64,000 nucleotides of DNA from Lytechinus pictus (lineage: Eukaryota; Echinodermata; Echinoidea; Temnopleuroida; Toxopneustidae), in NCBI RefSeq assembly GCF_037042905.1, contig NC_087259.1, positions 20,925,501 through 20,989,500 on the forward strand. The letters run 5' to 3'. The notes under the pieces are model-generated. The model did no database searches. It worked only from the letters and a program-made list of their open reading frames with translations, and was not told where the DNA came from. This document shows positions 31,871 to 44,900 of the stretch, one piece after another; within the stretch, counting starts at the first letter, position 1; each line of letters starts with the position of its first letter. Made by a program: the position numbers and the translations under genes.

Positions 31871-34149
31871 TATAAAATGGTCGATTTAGAGTTGGTTTCG
31901 TTGGTGTGACTGTAGCACTAGTTATGAATTTCCACTCAGTGCACCGTGTAATAAAATTTTGATCCGTCAGTATAAAATGTTCTGCCCCGACTCGTGTGTA
32001 AATATATGATTTAGGGGGGTTTAAAAGAGGTCTAAAACAAGTAGAATAGACGAGTATATATCAATAAAATAGAGAGAAAAAAGAGGGGAGTGAGAATGAA
32101 GAGAGAGAGAAGAGAGGAGAGAGAGAGAGAGAAGGGGGCAGTAGTGTAAGTGAGCCAAAACTTTTGTTTTGAGGTGGTCCGTGGCGTAAGGGGCAAGATT
32201 TCTTTACAGATGAGAGCGAAGCGAGCGGGCCAAAATTTTAATTTCTTCACTGCAAACCGTGAATTTTGAAAGAATATCAAGAAAAAGATAACAATTTCTA
32301 TCATATTCTACCCTTTTTCTTCATTTTCTGTCTTTTTCTCCTATTTTACTTCATTATGAAGCTTTTAGGGGGCCATGGCCCCAGTCCCCTAGCTATATAT
32401 TTGTCCTCCAGTGGGGGTAGAGAGTAGGGAGAAAACAAGGAAATGAGTGAGAGAGGAAATCCATTCAACCATTTAGAAACTTACCGGAATGAAAGAAAAC
32501 GGGAGGGAGAAATGAAAGGTAAAAAATATAGGAGGGATAAAAAAGGGAAAAGAAAGAGATCTGAGATAAAAGGAAGGAGAGAAAGTAAAACTGCGTAAAT
32601 ATAAAGAATAATAAAAGGGCGACATAAAGGGGTGAAAAGAAGAGGAAAACAAAAAAGGAGAGAGGAAGGAAAGAATATGATTTCTCGAATACCATCTAAT
32701 ATATGGATATGCCAATTTTACAAAAAAGTGTATTGCTTCATTTTTTTAAAATATCTAGCGCCACCTTGATTAAGTCGATCGGAGGCCTACAAATTTAGTG
32801 ATTTGATAGCAGGAAGCTGTAGTGACAGTGAATAGCTCCTGGACTTTACATAACAAAAATATTATGAAGATATACAATTATTTTAATCACGAAAAATTTC
32901 AAAATGCATCCAGTTAAACACATTTTTTTTTTAATCGTATGTTTTATTGACTTCATTATTAAAAAACAAACCCGATCAAATAACGAAAATAATAAGTTCG
33001 ATAGGCCTATAATGTTTTAGACTTAGAGCATAATAATATGGTGATGAATTGGAAATCATGGTGATTCACTTAAGATATTTACTTTGATTAAATATATTAT
33101 GCTTTGTCGAACTTAATGTTGAAGTGCCTGCCCGAGCATGTAGCAAGCTAGTACACATAAAAAAATTATTGCAGCTTCTGCTGGAAAATATTAACAAGTT
33201 GCTCGTTCGCTATTAAACATTAATTTAGCACAACATTAACCGTCCTACCATAACCAGTACTTCATGTTGAAAAAAGTAGGCCTACTTTATTTTCAGGTAG
33301 TAGTTCGTTATGCTCGTCTTTCCTCATGAAATTAATTTCACCAAGTTTATATATTGCGATTATTATTAATTAGAGAAGTCACTCGCTAGCTCATCTGCTT
33401 ATTTGTATTGAGGCGCATTCACCGTTTTTTGGCACGGTGTCATCATTATGGTGTGTATGTAGACTATTAAACACCCCCTCTTATCATATTCATTAAATCA
33501 GTTGGTGAAATTATAGCCGCATTATAGTAAGATGTTGTATTACGGTCATTTTGTGCATGCAATATTTAAGCCTACTATTTGAAATAAAATAAAAACAAAA
33601 CCGTAAATGAATAGGTACGTGGCCCACGAGCGTGAGCTATCGAAGCTTCTTGAGGGACCTCATTGAATTTGAGAAACAGAGGAGATAATGAAATTGTACT
33701 CCTTAATGATCTGAAATATTGGAAAATATAAATACATGCACCCAGGAATTTGCTCTTCCCCATCTCCCCGTCCTCGTCTATGGGTTTTTTGTGCTTATAC
33801 TTTCACAATACTTCGATCACATGAATTATTTAATTTGGGCTAGATCATTATCTGTTCTAGTTAAAAACAAAAAAGCAATTAAAGCATAATCTGAACAAAA
33901 ATACAAACAAAAACAAAACAGCAACAACATATTTCGACAAAAAAAGAATATTGACCCGATGGGCGTTATGAGCCACATTTTGAGGGGCAGATATAGCTTA
34001 TAATATAGGGCCAGATTTCTTAATGAAGATGTGAGTGGCGAAGATGGGGGTAGAATAATATTAAATCCCCCTAATTTTGTGACAGATTTTGACATAATAT
34101 TAAAAAAATAATGTGTCATAATTTTATATTTTTTTTTGTTCACGTCAGC
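31871..34149. other. Intergenic DNA, no gene recognised
   Basis: Includes a GA-rich tract (about 32060-32140), a second purine-rich stretch (32400-32690) and fragments such as GAGAGCGAAGCGAGCGGGCC that look like decayed repeats. The long frames on the minus strand here are Ser/Phe/Leu readings of the purine tracts. Confidence 0.5.
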
Positions 34150-34360
34150 AATGTGTAAGATATCGTTCAACGCATTCTGATTGGGTATCCTCACATGTAG
34201 GTGTCCTTCAGGGAACTAAATTTGGGCCAATTATATTCCTGGCGATGGTCAATGACATTAAGCCATCCTCCAAGAACTCATCTACCTTCAAATACGTTGA
34301 TGATCTGTCTGTCGTATAGAATGTAGGAACAGTAACCATTATCTGAATTGCAGAAATCTG

Positions 34361-35532
34361 GGGCCCGTTTCTCAACACCTGGACAAGTTAGTCATATCTT
34401 TATCCACCAACAACGGAGTTAGTTCCAATCTTACTAAACCCGTTTCACGAAGGGCTTCCTAACTAGAATCCCTTGATATCAATACTATCGGTAGAAAGAG
34501 CAGACGAGACGTAGCCTTAGTCACAAAATAGCATAATTTTTGAAAAGCAAAAATGTGATAAAACTGCAATTATTGTGATTAATTTGGAAATACATCTAAT
34601 AAAAATAATATCAGAGGCAAAATATGAACCATGCATACTTAAACCATGAAGACTTGAGCATCTAATTGCTGAGAAAATCAAATTATGAATATATCATTTC
34701 ATGACTAAAAAATCACATGGGGACAATGAGATGGGTATCCCCGGGATAGTAAATTTTGATAGTTTACGAAAGTAAACCACAATTGTTATCTTTGTAAAAT
34801 AATGATAATTATACGTTTATTTATGGTTCCAAACATCATCAAAATATAGTTTAAATTATTTTTTTTAATTTTTTTACATACCGAAACACACGATTTTACA
34901 AATTCTTTGCATAAATTAGAGATAGAATTTATCAAAAATGTTGATAAGTGTTTGAAAACGACGAATACGAGTCCAGTTATGGATGACCTGCCGTGGTAGA
35001 ATCTTTATCGATTCAATTACTTTACTATTTTAAAATGAGTGGTTTTGTTGCGTTTTACCAACAGTTTTGATAGTTTCTGTGCATAACAATTATTATTGAA
35101 TGATCTATCACACCTGTTTTGCAATGTAATTTCAACTTCTATGAATGATTACGTAAGATTACAATTTTCAAATTTCGAGGCAATTTTGCATGTCATAGTC
35201 TACCCACGTGATGCCACTACGTCATTAAGAAAGAAGTTATGACAGGTTCGGAGGTGTCATAAATATTTAGTGAGGTTGTTGTACCCGATCTTGGTAAAGA
35301 GGGCTTCGTGAAACGGTTTTTTTCACTACATATGTATAATTAATTTTGTTTGCAACGGATACAAATATTTATGTTTTATATATGGTATACAATTTGTTTT
35401 TGTTTGATGGAAGTGAAATAAATGAATTTGAATTTGAATTTGAATTTGAATTTGTTAGCGGACAAGTAGCTCACTATCTCCGATTTAGTCAAGAAGTTAG
35501 ACTTATGACGGTGTTGAGAAACGGGCCCCAGG
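34361..35532. mobile_element. 1.17-kb TIR element inserted in the LINE
   Basis: Left end GGGGCCCGTTTCTCAACACC and right end GGTGTTGAGAAACGGGCCCC are exact inverses. Subterminal blocks also mirror (CGAAGGGCTTCCTAA against AAGAGGGCTTCGTGAAACGG). It interrupts the reverse transcriptase frame between the left codons and YILTWC. The target duplication is not clear. Near its right end lies a (GAATTT)n tract. No transposase is seen. Confidence 0.8.
35421..35456. repeat. (GAATTT)n microsatellite
   Basis: Five to six copies of GAATTT preceded by GAAATAAAT. This resembles the tail of a small LINE insertion carried inside the TIR element. Confidence 0.85.
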
Positions 35533-37292
35533 ACTATATTCTCACCTGGTGTGAACGCAATCATATGAAAATGAACCCCCTAAAATGTGCACAAATGAAT
35601 GTTTGCTTTCAAAGGTCCTTCCAAGTGCACCCATCAGTTTATATTGATACCCATGAACTGGCACCTGTTCAATCAACCAAAATTCTGGGTGTCATTATAC
35701 AAAACAACTTAGAATGGGACCAAAACACAAATGATATAATAAAGAGATCGAACAACAAAATTCACATGCTTAGATTATTGAAACGCCATGGTCTTCCCCA
35801 AGATGATTTGTTGACAATATATAGGTGCTATATATTAGACCCGTGCTTGAATATGGAGCTCCTGTATGGAATGGGGGACTCACCAAAGAACAGATCACAA
35901 GATTAGAGAGAGTTCAGAAAATGGCTTTAAGGGTAGTTATGGGCACACGCTACTCTACTTACGATACTGTCTTAGTGGAATTGAAACTCCAGTCACTCTC
36001 TGATAGAAGGGAAGATTTGAGTTTGAATTTCTTCAGGAAAACTCTACTCAATACAGACCAATTTAAATCGTTTTTCCCTCCAGATAATCCAAGATTGTTG
36101 AGACGTAAACCCCTAATCCCTGAGCCGAAATGTAAAACTAAACGCATGCAAAATAGTGCAATATCGTATACTCATTCGTATGCTAAACAATAATCAGAAT
36201 AAGTGATGAGTGAGTACTTTTCCTTTCTACCTGCTCTTTAGACTTGTCAATCCCTAAATGTTTGTGGTTTCGTGTCTCACCTCCCCCTTTTACTCTTTAA
36301 TTATATTACCTTTTCTATTTCTCTCTCCTTCCCCGCATTCTGTTTCTACTTCCTTTCTTCCCTCTTCTCTTTTTCCCTTTCTTCTTCATCTTCATCATCT
36401 GATTATTTCTATTCTCTCTAGCTTTCGTTTACCCTTGCTTTTTTCACTTTGTATCTCTTTGACTATTTATTCCTTTTCTTTCTCATTATCACTTCAGTCT
36501 CTCTTCTTTTCTGTATTCTTCTCCATTCTCCCTCCTTCCTTGCTTTTCACCACTGTTTTTTTTTTCAACACAAACATTATGCACTCTTTTTCTTTTTTCT
36601 TACAATGCAATCTTGTACAATACAGACAAATTTTATATTTTTTATCTTCATAGTTTACTAAGTTGGATTCCTAATTATCTATAACTTAAACAAGTTTTTT
36701 TAGTAGCCTCGCTACCGTTCTCTCTTGTCCTTCTTTTGTTTCGTTGTATATTTACGTTGTATCCCCCCAATTAAGTTGTTTTTACTATTGATCAGTTACT
36801 CCATCTCGTTTATTATGCTATTGTTCTTGTTTTTTTCTCTTTCGCCTTTAATTTTAATTGCTGCTTCGTTTCTTTATCTTTTTGTCCCTTTTCTCCTCAC
36901 TCTTGTTATTCTGCCTATATCCTTCATCTCTGTGTATTCTTATATTTAATTCAATCCCTAATTGTACACGATCTGGTACTTTTTTGCATAATTTATGCCT
37001 CATCCTTTTTCTCATATTTAGTTCTCTGACTCTGTATTTTTTTGTTTTAGTTCTGTGATTCTTGTAATTGACGTTAATATCATATTGAACACATTTTGTC
37101 TTGTGATCATTTTTATTTATCTTATGTTATGTATATACCATATTTGTTGCTTTACTGTATTATGTTTTTGTTGTTATATTCCACACTATGCTTATTTCTT
37201 ATGATTTCGATCTTTAAAAGCTTTTTGTAATTCGGCTCTGTGCTGCGATGGAAGTTTTTATCTTAATAAACCATTTTGAATTGAATTGAATT

Positions 37293-37533
37293 TTTTTTAG
37301 GGGGGTCCATGGCCCTGGCCCCAAATATGAGGGAGATAAGATACAACATATAATAGAAATGTATTGCATCTCATCTCTAGACTATAGCTTACAAGTTATG
37401 TCAAATGTGGGAAGTTGCTAGTACTGAATCTGGAGAGAGCGCTGGCGAGCTAGCTAGCTCTATGTATATAACCGGTGCGATATAGCTAGCTAGCTAGCTA
37501 TGCGCGCGCCTGATCAAATGATCGATTTCGTTA
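37293..37533. other. Spacer with GCTAGCTA repeats
   Basis: A GCTAGCTAGCTA tract lies around 37450-37500. No gene is recognised. Confidence 0.5.
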
Positions 37534-37543
37534 GATTTTATCC

Positions 37544-38726
37544 AACGAACGTAGAGGGCAGCAACACACAAGCGTGTTGCTATAAGGAAGGTCAACTCGA
37601 TACGCGCATGCAGCTGAGCTGCGCGCGTATTTTATTGTTCATGCCAACGAAATCAAATGCCGATCCAATACAACAACAAATTAGTAGCGATCAAAAAACG
37701 AATATGAAAGAATATGACTACAACAATATCAAAGATAACTTAAAAAATATGTTGAGGAATATACATACATATAAAAACATACTTTGATATTTAAAACTTT
37801 ACAAATATAAGTTTCAAGAAACTAAAATCATTACCAAATCGGTGATTGTTGTTATCAGCGATTTCACCAGACGGCTGTATTAGGTGATTTGCGTCGAGAC
37901 GATTTTGTGACCACTCGCAAAGCATTTCGGGATTGAATATAACCACCTTATTTTCTCTGAGCTCTTCGCTGAACCCATCATCACAGTGCAGCTGCAGCGC
38001 AGCGCGCAGCCAATGCAATGCATCCGATGCATGGGTTGTTTTTTCGCCGTCCATGCCATGGTCTCGGACTCAGAGTTGAAATTTAGACCCGGATTTCGGG
38101 GATACAGCGCCTTTATTTCAGATTTATAGACTTAAAAGTCAAATGACATTTAAAATTTGAAATCTAACCTTGAACAATCATCGTTGATAAACATCAGCCC
38201 TGAAGCCATTACACTTCAAATCAGGCCAGGCAAATTAGATGTCATTGTCTAAGTTGCTAGATCTATGACGAGTCGCCTGAAGCCCCAGCGCATCATCAAC
38301 GTCACTAGCTAGCTGCGCGACCAGCCCAGACTCGGCGCACCCAGGCCAGAAAAATGACCTCGATTATTACGGTGGTTGTCTATGCATTTATTAGTGGTGC
38401 AGCGAAATTCAGCAGAAGAAAATAAGAGATATGAGGTATCCTCGTCACAGGCTTAATATTCCAAAATGAGGAAAAATGTCAAAATCATGATTATTTAAGC
38501 TAAATATTTTCTTTAAAAATGAAAGTAATATTTTTAATATTTATACCCAGAATAACCGATCTAATAATTGTTCATTAAAAAATATTTGAAATTAACAAAT
38601 GAAAAAAAATCAACTCGACAAATTTCCCAAAACCCCACCTTATTTTTTAAAGTGGTCACAAAATTCGAGCGGAGTTGACCTTCCTTAGAGCAACACGCTT
38701 GTGTGTTGCTGCCCTCTACGTTCGTT
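37544..38726. mobile_element. Pack-MULE-like TIR element with 8-10 bp TSD
   Basis: The ends are long inverted repeats: AACGAACGTAGAGGGCAGCA from 37544 and its exact reverse complement ending at 38726, continuing through ACACACAAGCGTGTTGCT and AAGGAAGGTCAACTC (about 62 bp, one mismatch). Direct repeats GATTTTATCC flank the element (37534-37543 and 38727-38736); the exact duplication is 8-10 bp because TIR and target share bases. There is no transposase. The interior contains an exon-like open frame on the minus strand with a good donor, as in gene-capturing Mutator-type elements. It ends 94 bp before the SCAI start codon, so it probably occupies the SCAI 5' UTR/promoter zone. Confidence 0.82.
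37835..38054 (-). pseudogene. Exon-like open frame carried by the TIR element
   Basis: On the minus strand an ATG (38054) opens a 73-codon frame that ends at a plausible donor (GATTTG/GTAATG, intron start 37834). The peptide starts MDGEKTTHASDALHWLRAAL and includes LCEWSQNRLDANHL. It is GC-richer than the surrounding DNA and has normal protein composition. I do not recognise it. Because both target duplications and TIRs enclose it, the simplest reading is a captured host first exon; it could also be a piece of the parent transposon's own gene. Confidence 0.4.
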
Positions 38727-38820
38727 GATTTTATCCCATACTGGCTTAGATAGGCCATTCATAGAGACGTGTCTGTTTCAATTATCAAATCTAGTGTAAA
38801 CTATTAGACCAGGAATAATT
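38727..38820 (+). promoter_or_regulatory. SCAI 5' flank or 5' UTR
   Basis: 94 bp lie between the right end of the TIR element and the SCAI ATG. No TATA box or initiator is certain. Either transcription starts within this short region or inside the transposon, or an upstream non-coding exon exists. Confidence 0.35.
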
Positions 38821-38924
38821 ATGGAAGGAGAAGCCGAAGCACCTATCACCGAAGAGGAGAGGAAAGTTGTTCAGGAATTCAACTATTTACACGAGAAATC
38901 GAAGCAGCTGTTCAATGGATTGAG
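38821..38924 (+). CDS. SCAI: SCAI exon 1
   Basis: Residues 1-34 plus two bases: MEGEAEAPITEEERKVVQEF through KSKQLFNGL. Donor GTAATT, phase 2. Confidence 0.93.
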
Positions 38925-41900
38925 GTAATTATTTTTTTGTCTACTCAGAATTCTAACCTAGCTTAGTCCCACTTTATTACTTTGTGTGTCATGTGTACAT
39001 GTAACGTTACATGGTGTATGATGGGGAGGGGGGGGGGGGGGGCGCTAAAGCTACTCACTTTGTTTACAAACGATAAACTATGGCAGTGTTAATAATATTT
39101 TAACAGATTGTCTTGCTCGAATTTGTGGTAAATATTCTAAGCTCTTAAAGATCATTAACAAAGAAGAAAACATAAAAAAACTCATTAAAATACGAAAATA
39201 CGGCATGTTTTCCGAGCCCGTCTATTAAAACTAACAACCTTAGATAGATATTTAATTTAGAAGGGGGGCTAAAGCTACGCCTACGCACTTGATTTATCAT
39301 TCATATTAATAATATTTTCTGTGCCTCAATTTCTGATGAGACTCGACATAGGCAAATGCAATTTTAGTAACAGGGTAGTGAATGACTGGAATATTCCGAA
39401 TAGCCTCCCCCTTGAACTTGAAGAAGTTATTGACTCAGGCACAATTGATGTATTTAAATTAAGACTTGATAAGTTTTGGTGGTCTGAGCGTTTCAATCTT
39501 CAATTATCAAAACCGTCTCTACCCTCCACGTGTGCAAGTTTTTACTCTTGTATATTATGGAGATGGATGACTGTAATTCCAGATGAAGATATCAAGGTCA
39601 ACAGGATGACTTCCTCACATCGTAACATGATAATGATGATGATGATGATTATGATGGTGATGATGATGGTGATGATGATGGTGATTATATGGTGGTGGTG
39701 ATGTTGATGATGGTGATGATGTTGATGATGATGATTATGATGTTGATTATGATGGTGATGATGATGATGAGGCTGATCGCTGAGGCTGAGCAGACAAATC
39801 AAACCTTGCACTGTTAATGTTAGGGATTGTTACACAGTCTATCCAAAGTCAAACCACAAATTTTAGACCAGAGTTTCAAGTAAACCTGAGTTTATGATAC
39901 AGGCCTTGGTGTCCAAACTTGGTGCACAATATTGTCAAAGATACAAGATACATGTAAGCAATGGGGTTTATATTCAATAAAAAAAATATTTGTATTTTAT
40001 ATAAAACACAAATTGAAATTGAAATAAATGAATCTATTGATTGTTATTTGCTAGTATTATTTTAGATATAAATTTTTTAAATAGGTTTATAATTTAACAA
40101 TGATGATAATTTTTTTATTTATTATTTTTAATGATTTTTCAATCTACATGTACATGTACATGTACCAGTGGACGATTCTTCTATTTCCCCGCTGCTTCTA
40201 AAAGAGATTCTCTAGATCTATCTACTGATATGAGCATTCAGCTAAGCCATACATTATTATTTTTTCCTCCTCTGAAATACTTTGGAATTCTCTTTGTTGG
40301 ATGCTTGGTTCATGTATTTTAGATACTTAAGAAGATAATACAAAAGCACACATGCCACACACTTTCTACATGGGATCAAGTAAAGTATTATTAAGAAATT
40401 GAATTCTTTGTATACTAAAGATTTTTTTTTAATGAAGGGTTTGATTTCTGATCCACTGTCTACACCTCACACCAATCTATTGATCTCACTCAAATTTATT
40501 AATACAATCCTGGTAAAAAATTGCATTCCAAGTCATGGGTTGTCAATGGCAACATGATTTACATATCTTTAAAACTTCCACAATGCAATTTGTGGCAAAA
40601 TTGAAAAAAAAATAATTGTGCAGTGAACAATTCTTTTATCTTGACCCTTTTTTTCAATATGATGGATTATTATCTAATTGTTACCTTTTTTATTTCTTTG
40701 TTATTTCAGGGATCTGCCACAGTATGGGCACAAGCAATGGCAATCTTACTTTGCCCGAACATTTGATGTGTACACCAAATTGTGGAAATTCCAACAGCAA
40801 AATAGGTAAGTCAGTAGTGGATAATTTTTTTTTTTTTTTTTTTTTTGTGACCAGCCACCCCCAAACCAACAACAAGTTGCCAAGCAAGGTTCTCTGTAAA
40901 CGGCCAAAAAAGAAAAAATCAAAAAAGCAAAAATAAGAATATCTGCTTATCTAAAACAGTAAAATTATTTTCATACTTTCAAATTTTTGAGGATGTAAAG
41001 TTTTAGAGACAAGATATAAGAGTTCCTTTGGCACCATTTTTTCCCCAGATTGCTTGAAAGTTTGACTGAAACTGTACAGTATGCATATCTCATGCTTGAG
41101 TGAGCCCAAAGTTCAAACTTGTTTTCTCCCTTTTCTTTGGAGCTCTTAGTGGATTTCTTCTACATTCAATCAAATACATTAATGGGTTAATGTTGATCAC
41201 TTTTTACAAGCATATCATTCTAAAGCTTCTAAGGAGATTCTTTTTTCAAGCTCAATTAAAATCTTAAGATTTATAATGGATGACTTATTGCTGGTTTTGG
41301 GTGGCAGGTCACATTTTATGTACATCCCTTTCATAATGAAAAGGGAGGTTAAGATTGGATAATGTAATGCTCTATTAAAATTCTAACATCATTCACTAAG
41401 AATACTCTTTATGGATATTCACCTTCCCCTTCCCTATTGCAAGAGCATTGTGTTTGATAAGCATTTATAATAGGCCTGGGTCGGAACGGACGAAATACCG
41501 GAATCTGTCCAATGTGTGCGGGTTCCGGTTTTGTTTTTTCTGTTCCGGTATTCCGATAAAATAATGTAATACATAACAAAAAGTCTAACATTTTTTTCTT
41601 CTGAATATCTTAACATAATTATCAAGTATGTTTTATTCAGTTTTACCAATCATAACCCAGGTTTCTTTGTTACACTTCAGGTGACCAACGAGAAAAATAT
41701 GATGAGAAGATGGGAAAAAAACTTGCCGATGTTTACATGGCCATCTTCTTCTCTTACAGCTAAGCTACGAGACACATATAGAGGGCGGCAGACACTATAT
41801 GCATCTCGTAGCTTTGCTACTAACAAAGAGAACCAGATGGCCACGTAAACATCGGCAAGTTTTTTCCCATCTTCTCATAATATTTTTCCTGATTTTTTAG

Positions 41901-44900
41901 TGAATGTTTAAAAATGAAAATCAAAATTGTATGCATGTAATCTGTGACTTCTTTGTAAAAGTTTCCCTGTTTATGAATTCATTTATCGGGATACCAGATT
42001 CTGACCGGCGCAACTCCGGCGGATTCCGGACCAAAAGAATTCTGACATGACTCAGGCCTAATTTATAAGCATTTGATTAGTATTGTGTTTGATAATAGTC
42101 TGATTACAGAGAGGATCCAACACCTTGAAACAAAATTATAGTGTAAAAAATGTCAACAAGTGAGTTGCAATTTTGAATGTGTTGTTTAAACATAAATGAG
42201 TCATGTTTTATTACACATGTTTGAGTTGTTGCTTTTAAAATTAATTCTTTGCACGCTGAGATAATTTTGGGGGATAATAATGACAATCGTTTTCATGTTA
42301 TTTTCTTTAATTCAAGATTTTCATACTGCACCATTGATACTTATGATTATTATATAGATGTTATCCAAGAAGTATTACATGTACCTTTTATTAGCTTCTC
42401 TATAAATTTGAAGGTAGGGGAGAAAACTAATTATTACGATTGTTAAATTTAATTGTACAAAAGTGCAAGATTGCAACATCAGCGCGCAAAGGGTACCTTG
42501 AATTAATAAAATCATTAATTCAAGGTTAACCCTTTGCGCACTGAATCGATGAAAAGTGAAATGTATATTATTCAATTATGTTTATTTTTTGGATATTGAT
42601 TATAAAGAGAATGATAAAAAATATTAATTGAGTGAAATTAACTGGATTAGGATTAAAGGGGAATCCAGGGCAGAAAAAATTGATGTCACAACTCATAAGA
42701 AAGGCCTATCCTTTACCTTTCTAATAACATATCGTTCATGTCTCCCAGATTCCAAATTGCAGAGAAAATTGCAGTTGATTGAACCCATTTTTCTCACCCA
42801 TGGAAGCCGCCATTGTTTGACTTCAAATTGAATAGAATTTGGATTGAATTGAATTGAATTGAAATAAATCAAATAGAATCAAATTGAATTGAAGTTTGGA
42901 TGAAATACATTTTATATGTTCATTTATTACATGTAATTGTAAAGCAGAAGAAAGAGATATCCTAGCCAGTGAAATCTTTATTAGCAAATTCTAATTAAAA
43001 CACAACAACAAAAACTATGTTGTAAAACCTCTGTTCATGAAATTGTATACTTTGTTAACAATGACTTTAAGACATTTTGTACAGTGATTAAATGTGCAAT
43101 AATACAGTACTGTATGTACATGTATTTTCAAAATAATCAATTGGAATGTAACAACTGTTCGTACCATGGATGATCTTGATCTAAAACGGTCATACTTTGG
43201 AATACTTGCATACTTGCATGCACATATGTTCCAGGCTAAGTAGTTTGATGTGATTTCCAGATACATCTGCCCTCTCAGAGTCTAGTATCCATACATGTAC
43301 TGTACATGTAGGCTATACATTGTAAAGCCTAAGGCCCGTATTCTGAAGTCGGGTTTAACTTAAACTCAGGTTTAAAGTTGTGGTATGGAGAGCCAATTGT
43401 TACATAATCACTAACAGTAGAGATATCGTACTTCAGCTCATTCGGCTCTCAAATCATTCATAATTGTGTAGGAAGTATAAATAGATGATTGTCTTCACCA
43501 TCGATGAATCAGGAAAGAGCACAGTAAACATAAGAAACATACAACGTAATAACAATTTTGATACTTTTGGCTTCCCATACTTAAACCACAACTTTAAACC
43601 TGAGTTTAAGTTAAACCCGACTACAGATTACGGGCCACAGTGTTTTGTATAATGCATGTTCATTTAATTTATCAACATGTGTGCTGCCAAATTGTTAATA
43701 TGGTTTCCATATTAACTTCATAGAAATTGCAGGTCTACATGTACTTTTCCTCAGATAGTTTGGTTTGGGTGAGGGGGGGGGGGGGGAGAACATGTACAAT
43801 TTGTTTTTTGTGCTGGCCAAGTGTTGTATGGTTTTCACATTAACTTTGTATACCATATTCTACAGGGGTACTGTTTGGGGTTTTTTTGGGGGAAAAATGG
43901 ATTGGGGCTCAGAGATTTCTCCTGCAGAATGCTCAAAAGGGCCCTGGAAAATCCACATTCACTGCAATGTTAAAGCTTATCCAATGATGTAGATTTATGC
44001 AGTACTAGGTTGTGAAACTTAAAGAAAAAATGCCTGATTTACATGTTGCAGTGTATATAGAAAGGGAGAACAAGAGGGAATAGGATACATCAGCAAGGGG
44101 GGGGGGGGAGTGAGGAGGGGTGGGAGAAGAGGCCATTCAGAAATACACTAATAAAATCCATGTTTGATTAAATTTTAACTCACATTGTTCAAACTATTAA
44201 AGGCAAATACAAGTTGACACTACACAATCAATTTCAGAATTTTGATGAATATATATTCATTTTGCTTCCAACACTGGCTATCTAGATGGAATTGAAAAAT
44301 AATAATCTAACCTGTTTTTATGACTTTAAAAAGGGCATCAATAGTAAAGTGTCTTTTTCAATGGGACACATGCAAAGGGCACTTATTTTGACTTTGACCC
44401 TAAAAAGACTGGAGGGGCATGATTGCCCCTCTCGACGCTTCGAGCGATATTTCTAAAAAGGAAAAAGATAGCGCTGCAAAATTTTATGACTTTTTTCTTA
44501 AAAGTCTCACGCAATGTTTTGAGACCAAATTCGCGACATACGGTTATAGCATCGCGACGTCACATGACTTTTTACGAGGCAATGTCATGCCGAAAATGGC
44601 TTGTTTTTATACTTTGTGTACAAAGTATATGGGAGTTGAATTTCATAAAAGGGTGATTAATTTTCGTTCTAATTGGTCTGCTTAATTATTTTAGGGTTTA
44701 ATTTTAATAGTTGTGAAATGGTCTGTAGTAATTTCCATTGAAAAAACAATGGAATGGCGGCTGAGATCAGAAGTGGGGCCATCATGCCCCCCCCCCCCCA
44801 GTCCTCGATACATCTCAAATAGCCCAGTCCTTTTAGGGTTCAGTCTACAAATATTTGGAAGAGCATCAAGCCTCAAGGCTATTCTTAGGGCATCAGGGGC

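Larger units (their letters stand above)
34150..36192 (+). pseudogene. Reverse transcriptase pseudogene of the LINE
   Basis: The left part encodes a reverse-transcriptase palm: GVLQGTKFGPIIFLAMVND followed by TFKYVDDLSVV then a TAG stop; YVDD is the catalytic aspartate pair. After the 1.17-kb insertion the frame resumes as YILTWCERNHMKMNPLKC, then STKILGVIIQNNLEW (the conserved LG(V/I) block) and the thumb region. There is a frameshift near 35826-35845, after which the second frame continues RPVLEYGAPVWNGGL and LERVQKMALRVVMG, to a stop at about 36191. Stop, frameshift and insertion make it dead. In life the enzyme would have copied the element's RNA at the target site. Confidence 0.85.
34150..37292 (+). 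mobile_element. LINE remnant (non-LTR retrotransposon), split
   Basis: The left part (34150-34360) and right part (35533-37292) belong to one non-LTR element interrupted by the TIR element at 34361-35532. The 3' end carries a roughly 1.1-kb T-rich region and ends in CCATTTTGAATTGAATTGAA near 37270-37290, a short-repeat tail typical of CR1/Jockey-like LINEs. The 5' part is missing, as in most LINE insertions. Confidence 0.75.

Noticed and set aside
32032-32715. Ser/Phe/Leu-rich minus-strand frames, perhaps membrane proteins
   Set aside because: They are antisense readings of GA-rich low-complexity tracts.
39542-39811. His-rich open frame (and similar Ser/His frames at 47213-47606)
   Set aside because: They read through GAT/CAT microsatellites.
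44419-44685. 88-codon frame open also in a second frame
   Set aside because: The block looks like a dispersed repeat fragment (CTCTCGACGCTTCGAGC); neither frame resembles SCAI or a transposase.
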